Shown here: in pieces, positions 57,784-64,000 of the stretch
Layout of the letters: the number at the start of each line of letters is the position of its first letter
How positions within the stretch are numbered: position 1 is the first letter of the stretch
DNA from: Linnemannia schmuckeri
Taxonomy: Eukaryota > Mortierellomycota > Mortierellomycetes > Mortierellales > Mortierellaceae
Direction of reading: 5' to 3'
Assembly (NCBI GenBank): GCA_029449235.1
Contig: JANATG010000019.1
Coordinates: 1,275,042 to 1,339,041, forward strand
Length of the DNA stretch: 64,000 nt
Notes under the pieces: generated by a model
Seen by the model: only the letters and a program-made list of their open reading frames with translations
Database searches by the model: none
Told to the model about the DNA's origin: nothing
Position numbers and translations under genes: made by a program

Positions 57784-59273
57784 TCATAGTAGAGAAGGCC
57801 ATTGTGAAAAGAATAACCGGGGGGCACACTTCCCTCGAGGCAGTCTTTTATAGACGAGACTAAGCCTGGGGCTGTTCTGGTAGTCCTCTATCAGGCGCTG
57901 CCTCACACCTGGTTCAAGCTGGATATCAATTGAATGAATCTCCACTGGGTCTGTGGATGGGCTGACTGGATCTTCCGTGTGATGGTCGGGTCGTCGAGAC
58001 AGGGCGTCGGGGACTGTGTTTATCTGCTCCGCGCTTGTACTTGAAGTCAAAGTCGTATTCCTGCAGCAGCTCCATCCATCGAGCCTGGCGGCGGGTGAGT
58101 TTAGGCTGTGTTGGAAAGTGGCGAAGGGTTGCATGGTCTGTGTAAACAATAAAGTGGGATCCGTCTAGGTAGTATCGCCATGTCCTGAGGGCGTGCACGA
58201 CTGCCAGTAGCTCCTGCTCGTGGGTTGGGTAGTTCCGTTCTGCTGGTTGTAATTTTCGTGAGGTGAATGCAACGGGTCGGGATACTCCGTTCGCGTCCGT
58301 CTGAAAGAGAACAGCGCCAATTGCAAATCCAGATGCATCCGTTTCGACCGGTGGTTGGCAAGTCGGGGTCGAATATACGTAGAACTGGGGCGGAGCTGAT
58401 GGCCGCTTTGAGGGTGATGAATGCCTGTTCCTTGTCGTTGTCCCATGAAAAAGTCGCTCCGCCTGCTAGAAGCTCCGAGAGGGGTAGGGCAATGTCGGCA
58501 AACTTGTCGATGTAGGTCTGGTAGAACTGTGCGAGGCCCAAAAATTGTTGAACATCTTTGATACTGGTGGGGCGAGGCCATTCCCGAATAGCTTTGACAA
58601 GACCTGCTGAGGTGGAGATCCCGTTCTTGGAGATGGTATGGCCCAGGAACTCAGTCTGCTCCTGCATGAATGAGCATTTGCTGAGTTTGACGTACAGTCC
58701 ATGTTTTCGTAGAAGTTCAAGGACGCTGCGAAGGTGTTTCAGATGGTCGGCCTTGGTTTTGGAATAGATCAGGATGTCGTCGAGGTATACCACCACCCAT
58801 TTGTCCAGAACCGGATCCAGTACTCGTAGCATCATATTAGAGAATGAGGCTGGTGCGTTGGTGAGTCCGAACGGAACGACATTAAATTCAAAATGGCCGT
58901 AACGACATCGAAATGCTGTTTTGTGGGTGTGTGGTTCATATATCCTCTGCTGGTGGTATCCCGAGAGTAGATCCAGTTTGGTAAAATAGCGGGCGCCACG
59001 AAAACGATCGATGAGTTCGTCAATTCTGGGTAGAGGGTGTCTGTTCTTCCTGGTAATCCTGTTCAGACCGCGGTAGTCCACACACATACGCAGGGTGCCA
59101 TCCTTTTTCCGAACAAAGAGTACTGGGGCGCCATAGGGTGATGTGCTGGGCTTGATGAATTTTTTCGCAAGTAGATCGTCAAGTTGCTTCCTGAGTTCGT
59201 CGAGTTCTGCAATTGAGAGGCGAATGACTGGTTTGAAGGGTGGATCGGCTGTTGGGTCTGTCTCAATTTTCAT
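57784..59273 (-). pseudogene. pol: Reverse transcriptase and RNase H of element A1 (frameshifted)
   Basis: RT (59273-58350) is intact: FIKPSTSPYGAPVLFVRKKDG, MCVDYRGLNRITRKNRHPLP, VVVYLDDILIYSKTK, and the thumb region QFLGLAQFYQTYI. After LRIFDPDLPTT the frame shifts. RNase H continues in other frames with ALRTWRYYLDGSHFIVYTDHATL and FDFKYKRGADK. The RT is closely similar to that of family B, so A and B are related lineages despite their different LTRs. Confidence 0.87.
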
Positions 59274-61470
59274 GGCATCGCCTCGGTCTGGTGAAGGCCG
59301 CTCGGAAGTGTATCGGGGAACACATCCTTAAACTCGTCTTCAACGATGGCTCTGATCTCAGGCGTCATAGCTGGGCGTTGGGTGGTGCTGATGCGTCCTT
59401 GTCTTGTTGTTCTTGTCCTTCTGCAGATCCTTGGAAGATTTGACCAGTGCCAAGAATACGTCGGAGCCGGGGAGGGTGGCCATGGTGTGAAAGTGTAGGT
59501 GGGTAAGGAGGCGGCCACCGGTGCGGGTTTGAATATTATTTGATTTGAATCCAGTACAGTCCCACTCGATGGCTGTGTTGTTGTGGTTGAAGTGGAGAGC
59601 ATTGGTGCGCCAGTTGATTTGTGGGTTGATGTGAGTAAGCATGGTTTGCCCAGGATAAGGTCTATTTTTTGAGTGGGTACAGGATTGGGTTGAGGTTGTC
59701 AGTGTATCCTTTTGCGTTCGATGGTGATGTTGACCGTATGGTTGGTAATAGAGGATGAGCCGTCGGGGAGAAGAACAGGGATGGGGTTGATGACGGTCGA
59801 GGCAAGTTGTTTTTCTTTTGAAAGGATGTGCTGATTACATTACCTTCAGCACCGCCATCGATCAGCACGCGAGCCGGGAAGGCCACTGACAAGGCAGTTA
59901 AAAGTGAGCAATTGACGCTCAGCCTCAGCGATAGAAAATGAACAGAGACGCAATTGCTTTTGTCTCCGTCTTCTCAACTGTCGCTTTGTAGGCGGTGTGG
60001 TCGACACAACAGGGTATCCAGGTCCAGGTCTGGTCCATCTGAGGTTCTAGACACAAGGTGGGACGAGTCAAACGTTGAGGTCTGGTCCAGTGAAGGTGCC
60101 AGAGTGGGGGGGAGTGAGTATCACGATTTGAGTTTGTAATCTGAGTTTGGTTGCTAATCTTATTAACTGAGCGATCTGGCAACTTTATTTCATTTTTTTC
60201 TTTTCTACTTAACTCTGGGGTGTGATCACTCCCTTCACCACTGGGGCAAAGAGAGGGGATTTCAGGCAACTGGGTCCTGGACTGCACCTAGTTGCTGGGG
60301 GCATTTCCCGACTGGTCTGTTGGGAGATTGCCCACGTTAGCAATATTATTGACGGTCTGGGCCCTGGATGAGCGGTTGGTGTTGCGGTTTTTCCACAGTC
60401 CCAAGAGTAGTGTCCGGCGTTGATTCGACGGCACTTGAAGCATCCGTTGTTGTCCTGCAGATATTTCTTTTCATCGTCGGTAAGGCGGGCAAGGCGTGGT
60501 TGGGATTGTTGATTGTTGAATTGGGTTGTCATGGCGTGGACGGCAATGGTAAGGGACTGGACCGAGGCCATAAGGGCGCGGGGTGGTGGGGTCGAGGCTG
60601 ATGTTTATCGATTTCCATTGCCATTGGGTCAAAAGCTGGGGTGCTGGTTTGAGCTGGTGGTTGGAGTGTGAGAGCGCATGCTATTCATAGCCTTGGCAAA
60701 CATACCCTTTGTGGCTCCTTTGGGGCCAAAAGCATAGATGGTGTCAAATCCTTCAGCCTTGGAAACACATATCAAAAAAGGTGTTGTTGGGGTTAGATAC
60801 CTGATCGGTCTGAAGCAGCTGTCTCAGATCGTCGGGGCAGCCTTGGAGAAAAACAACTCTGACGGTGGCTTCGAGAAACACGCGACCAGTGGGATCTTCC
60901 GCGAGCAAGATGTTCATGTAGAGGCGGATGCGGGTAAGGTACTCGGCCAGGTTGGTGGTAAGCTTGGCATTGAGAAGAAGGCCGCGAACTTGCTCGAGAA
61001 ATCCATCAGGCATGTATGCCTTCTTGAACAGGGTTGTAAAGGTGGAGTACTCGCAGGTGTCGTCGATGTTAAGTGATTCCCACCAGAGGAGAGAGGTTTG
61101 GTTGAGGAGGTTGACGGCATGGATGGTGCGTTTTCTGTCGGGTACGTTCTTCATGGTAAAGTAGCGTTGCACCTCTTTCAGCCAGGCGAGGCATTTGAAG
61201 CCATCGCGAGTGCCGTTGTACTTGGCGGGTTTGGAGGTTGTGTCAAGTTCAATGATGGTGGCGAGGTTGTCGTCGTCATGATGGTGAGTTCCGATAAAAA
61301 GTCAGTGATAAAATACGTGTTAATGGGTGGAAGACAGGGTGAGGGGATGGAGGAGGTGCTAGGTGAGGTTTCTGGGGAGCTGGAGGAGTCTGGGGTTTAT
61401 GCTGGGTGTTCTGGGGGTTGTGCTGAGTGTTCTGGGGTCTTGTTGGTGGAATTGTGAACCTTTGCTACCA
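59274..61470 (-). pseudogene. gag: Gag and protease of element A1 (frameshifted)
   Basis: Gag capsid-like region at 60753-61172 (RYFTMKNVPDRKRTIHAVNLL, LLWWESLNI, FTTLFKKAYMPDGF). A zinc knuckle at about 60440 reads CFKCRRINAGHYSWDC, with two more residues between the second Cys and His than the usual CX2CX4HX4C. The protease at 59662-59892 has ARVLIDGGAEGNVIS, with Asp-Gly-Gly at the active triad. A linker leads to the RT. Several frames are needed to read through. Confidence 0.8.
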
Positions 61471-61567
61471 TGCAACTTTTGTAAGGAGTGGAAGGAAGAG
61501 ATGTCTTTGTATTTTGGTAATAGTTGTCTATTTATCTAATTAAGGTAATCGGGGTCCAATCGTTGCA
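61471..61567 (-). repeat. Family A LTR (A1 5' LTR, 97 bp)
   Basis: Same termini as the other copies; one G fewer in the GGGGTCC stretch. Followed on the minus strand by the primer-binding site TGGTAGCAAAGG. Confidence 0.88.
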
Positions 61568-61572
61568 GTTTG

Positions 61573-62880
61573 ATAAAGCCTTTGCCCAGTAAGTCATCGA
61601 GTTGCTTCCTTAGTTCATCCAATTCAGCAATCGAAAGACGAATAACAGGGCGAAAGGGAGGGTCAGCAGTCGGATCGGTTTCGATCTTCATAGCATCGCC
61701 CCTATCAGGAGGGAGACCAGAGGGGAGGGAAGAAGGAAAGACGTCGGGAAACTCCTTATGGACGATAGTATGTATTTCTGGTGAGAGGGGTGGTGAGGTT
61801 GGTTTGTCTTTGTCATTGTTGTTGTTGCTGTTTGACTTTTTAGCGATTTTAACAAGGGCGGAGGTAGACGGAGTTGCCGGGTTGAGAAGCGAGGTGAGTG
61901 GAAGTGAAGATGAGAGAGAAGTTTGCCTTTGGAGCGGATGGTGATGGAGTTGGCGTCGGAGCCGCGGCATCGCCAGAGGACAGTGTTGCCATTGTGAGTA
62001 AAGTGAAGGTCGTTGTTGCGCCAGTTTGATGAGAGGGTTGGTGGATGTAAGCCAAGGTTTTCCAAGAATGAGGTCGTAGTTGGAGAGGGGGTAAATGAGT
62101 GCATCAGAGAGTGTCGGTGTAGTTGTCGCGGTTGATGGAAAAGGTGGAGGTGGATGAGCAGAGGGAGGAGGAGCCGTCAGGAAGAATGATGGGGATGGAG
62201 GGACCAGGGTTGCGTGGGAGAGAGTGTTTTTTGCAAAAAGAAGAAGCGATCACATTGCCCTCCGCACCACAATCGATTAAAATTCGAGCAGGGGCACCAA
62301 GCCACATTACCGACAAATGACAGAAGAGTACGGGAGGCTTGATCGACAGTGAATGCATGTAGGCGGACAGACTTGTATCGCAAGCGCTTGGCCCTGCGCT
62401 TGGACATAGGTTGGTCTATAGCAGCAGGAGATGAGAGTGGGTCCAGGTCCACTTCTTCTGATGGGCTCAGACCAACAGACGAGGTATCAGATACGTCGTC
62501 GGTGAGTTGCAACTCATCATTCGAGGGTACCGAGGTGGAGTGAGTGTTGGGGACAGTGGAGGTCAAATCAATGGTAGGTGAGGAGGGGGTGCGAGGCGAG
62601 GTGGGGGTGGATGAGCCAAGTGGGAGGGTGGAGGGGAAAGAAGGAGGGAGTGTGAGGGCTATCAGATATGGATGTGATGGTGCGAGTACAAGGTGTAGAG
62701 GGAGGAGTGTTTTTGATAGCAGAGTTTTTATTCTTGTAACTTAACTCTGGTAGAGAGACACTCCCTTTGTCCAGAGGAGGAAGGGAGGAAATGTCGACAA
62801 CCAAGTCCTGGACTAAGCCTGATCGTCGGAGGCTTTTCCCGACTCGGGGGAATCGCCCACAGCTACTTGAAAGACCCATC
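61573..62880 (-). pseudogene. pol: Protease and RT start of element B1 (frameshifted)
   Basis: Carries the Ser/Pro linker (62568-62879), the protease with ARILIDCGAEGNVIASS (62104-62358) and the linker to RT ending DDLLGKGFIK at the A1 junction. Compared with B2 it has one-base indels, for example an added T in GTGGCTTGGTGCC near 62306, which split the frame. Confidence 0.8.
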
Positions 62881-63400
62881 GGCCTTGACGATTGTTATTA
62901 TTGCCACTGGTTGCTATTGTTGTTGCCGTAGATGTGACAGTCGGCTGCAAAATGTCCAATTTGGCGGCAGCGACGGCAAGCATTGTTGTTTTTGCACCAA
63001 TCGCGCTCCTGAGGGGTTAAGGGAGGGGGGTTACCATTGTTATTGTTGAAGTTGTTACGAGGGCCGTTGTTATTGTTGTTGTTATTGCGGAAGCCGTTAT
63101 TGTTGTTATTATTGCCTCGGTTGTTGAAGTTGGGGTCATGTTGCTGAGTTGGCGGTTGATGTTGTTAAGTTGAATGTTGATGTTGTCTATCTCCATCGCA
63201 TTGGGGTCGCGGATGGCGTTGGCCGTGACACTAGCAGAGAGGAGGTTGCTGGGATTCGTTGAGTTGTTGGTGAGGGTTTCGGCGTGTCGTTCTGTCATGG
63301 CAAAGAGATCGTTGAGAGGGAGGGCACGGGGGTCATTGTAACCTCAACCATTGTCGAAGGAGGGAGGGAAGACCATGAAGAAAGGCGGAGCGAAGCATAT
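62818..63400 (-). pseudogene. gag: Gag C-terminal part of element B1
   Basis: Matches B2 gag from MLRSAFLHGLPSLL to the zinc knuckle and the -1 slip site. A one-base loss after LSNMT shifts the frame in the Asn-rich linker. It is cut at 63400 by element A2. Confidence 0.8.
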
Positions 63401-63498
63401 TGCAACGATTGGACCCCCGATTACCTTAATTAGATAAATAGACAACTATTACCAAAATACAAAGACATCTCTTCCTTCCACTCCTTACAAAAGTTGCA
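63401..63498 (+). repeat. Family A LTR (A2 5' LTR, 98 bp)
   Basis: TGCAACGATTGG...AAAAGTTGCA; full 98-bp form. Confidence 0.88.
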
Positions 63499-64000
63499 TG
63501 GTAGCAAAGGTTCACAATTCCACCAACAAGACCCCAGAACACTCAGCACAACCCCCAGAACACCAGCACAAACCCCAGACTCCTCCAGCTCCCCAGAAAC
63601 CTCACCTAGCACCTCCTCCATCCCCTCACCCTGTCTTCCACCCATTAACACGTATTTTATCACTGACTTTTTATCGGAACTCACCATCATGACGACGACA
63701 ACCTCGCCACCATCATTGAACTTGACACAACCTCCAAACCCGCCAAGTACGACGGTACTCGCGATGGCTTCAAATGCCTCGCCTGGCTGAAAGAGGTGCC
63801 AACGCTACTTTACCATGAAGAACGTACCCGACAGAAAACGCACCATCCATGCCGTCAACCTCCTCAACCAAACCTCTCTCTCTGGTGGGAATCACTTAAC
63901 ATCGACGACACCTGCGAGTACTCCACCTTTACAACCCTGTTCAAGAAGGCATACATGCCTGATGGATTCTCGAGCAAGTTCGCGGCCTTCTTCTCAATGC
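63498..64000 (+). pseudogene. gag: Gag N-terminal region of element A2 (partial)
   Basis: An ATG formed by the last LTR base and the primer site opens a Pro/Gln-rich frame (MVAKVHNSTNKT). Another frame carries the Ser/Pro-rich leader, then the capsid region (RTIHAVNLL-like) after a frame change. It continues outside the window. Confidence 0.7.

Larger units (their letters stand above)
56332..61567 (-). mobile_element. Retrotransposon A1: complete family A Ty3/gypsy element with 5-bp target duplication
   Basis: 5.24 kb from LTR to LTR, inserted in the RT region of B1. Target duplication GTTTG at 56327-56331 and 61568-61572. Order on the minus strand: LTR, primer site (61470 downward), gag, zinc knuckle, protease, RT, RNase H, integrase, chromodomain, polypurine tract (AAAAGGGGAAGG), LTR. 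Numerous one-base indels break the frames. Confidence 0.92.
53429..63400 (-). mobile_element. Retrotransposon B1: family B Ty3/gypsy element, interrupted by A1
   Basis: Minus strand. 3' LTR (53429-53631), polypurine tract (AAGAGGGGAAGG), and pol up to 56331 on the left; protease and gag on the right (61568-63400). Element A1 fills the gap, and removing it with one copy of the GTTTG duplication rejoins the RT block FIKPSTSPYGAP. On the right the gag is cut at 63400 by element A2. Its 5' LTR is outside the window. It sits in B2 in inverse orientation. Confidence 0.85.
63401..64000 (+). mobile_element. Retrotransposon A2: 5' end of a plus-strand family A element
   Basis: 5' LTR (63401-63498), primer-binding site TGGTAGCAAAGG, and gag start with the same sequence as A1 in opposite orientation, running off the right edge. 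Inserted in B1 gag after GCATAT. The gag frame breaks at about 63790 (MASNASPG-stop), after which the capsid sequence continues in another frame. Confidence 0.87.

Overview
This window looks like nuclear DNA of an early-diverging filamentous fungus. The genes are densely packed and have short spliceosomal introns (about 70-400 nt, mostly GTAAGN...YAG). The proteins are fungal or opisthokont in type, and the promoters and 3' regions are rich in CT/GA and poly(A/T). FAM114-like, METTL22-like, RNF216-like RBR, L2HGDH and MRE11 genes together suggest Mucoromycota, possibly a Mortierella relative. That placement is inference from gene types, not a database result. Exon boundaries were derived by hand from donor/acceptor signals and reading phase, and each complete gene model given below keeps frame from start to stop.

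Layout, 1-31 kb: a degraded minus-strand C-terminus (about 0.9-1.3 kb); a large Ser/Thr/Pro-rich protein (-, 1.7-6.1); prephenate dehydratase (+, 6.75-8.14); an F-box/WD40 protein (-, 8.3-10.6); a Stealth-family glycan phosphotransferase (-, 10.9-13.2); METTL22-like methyltransferase, YjbQ-family protein and mitochondrial L-2-hydroxyglutarate dehydrogenase in tandem (+, 13.9-18.4); a 2.8-kb gene-poor stretch; a secreted LPMO-like copper enzyme (+, 21.2-23.2); a seven-exon FAM114-like gene (-, 23.7-28.1) divergent from an RNF216-like RBR ubiquitin ligase (+, 28.5-31.2).

Layout, 31-50 kb: an MFS transporter (+, 32.6-34.6); an Mpv17/PXMP2-family membrane protein with a large insertion (-, 34.8-36.0); an O-fucosyltransferase-like type II membrane glycosyltransferase (+, 37.1-38.7); a twelve-exon MRE11 (-, 38.8-42.4); a Yvc1-type TRP cation channel (-, 42.6-45.1); an HSL-type alpha/beta hydrolase (-, 46.0-48.0); and a 2.5-kb intergenic stretch with several foldbacks and A-tracts.

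From 50.46 kb to the right edge the window is a nest of Ty3/gypsy chromodomain retrotransposons of two related families. Family A has about 98-bp LTRs and family B has 203-bp LTRs. The inferred order of nesting is A0(-) containing B2(+) containing B1(-), with A1(-) (complete, 5-bp target duplication GTTTG) and A2(+) both inside B1. The outer right ends lie beyond the window. Copy B2 keeps an intact gag and a textbook -1 slippery heptamer at the gag-pol overlap. The host genes are housekeeping (aromatic amino acid synthesis, DNA repair, ubiquitin, glycosylation, membrane transport) and do not form an obvious pathway cluster. I did not find a convincing new multi-gene system. The most informative items are the nested retroelements, three GC-AG introns, the Mpv17 insertion and the CUE-like/RBR architecture.
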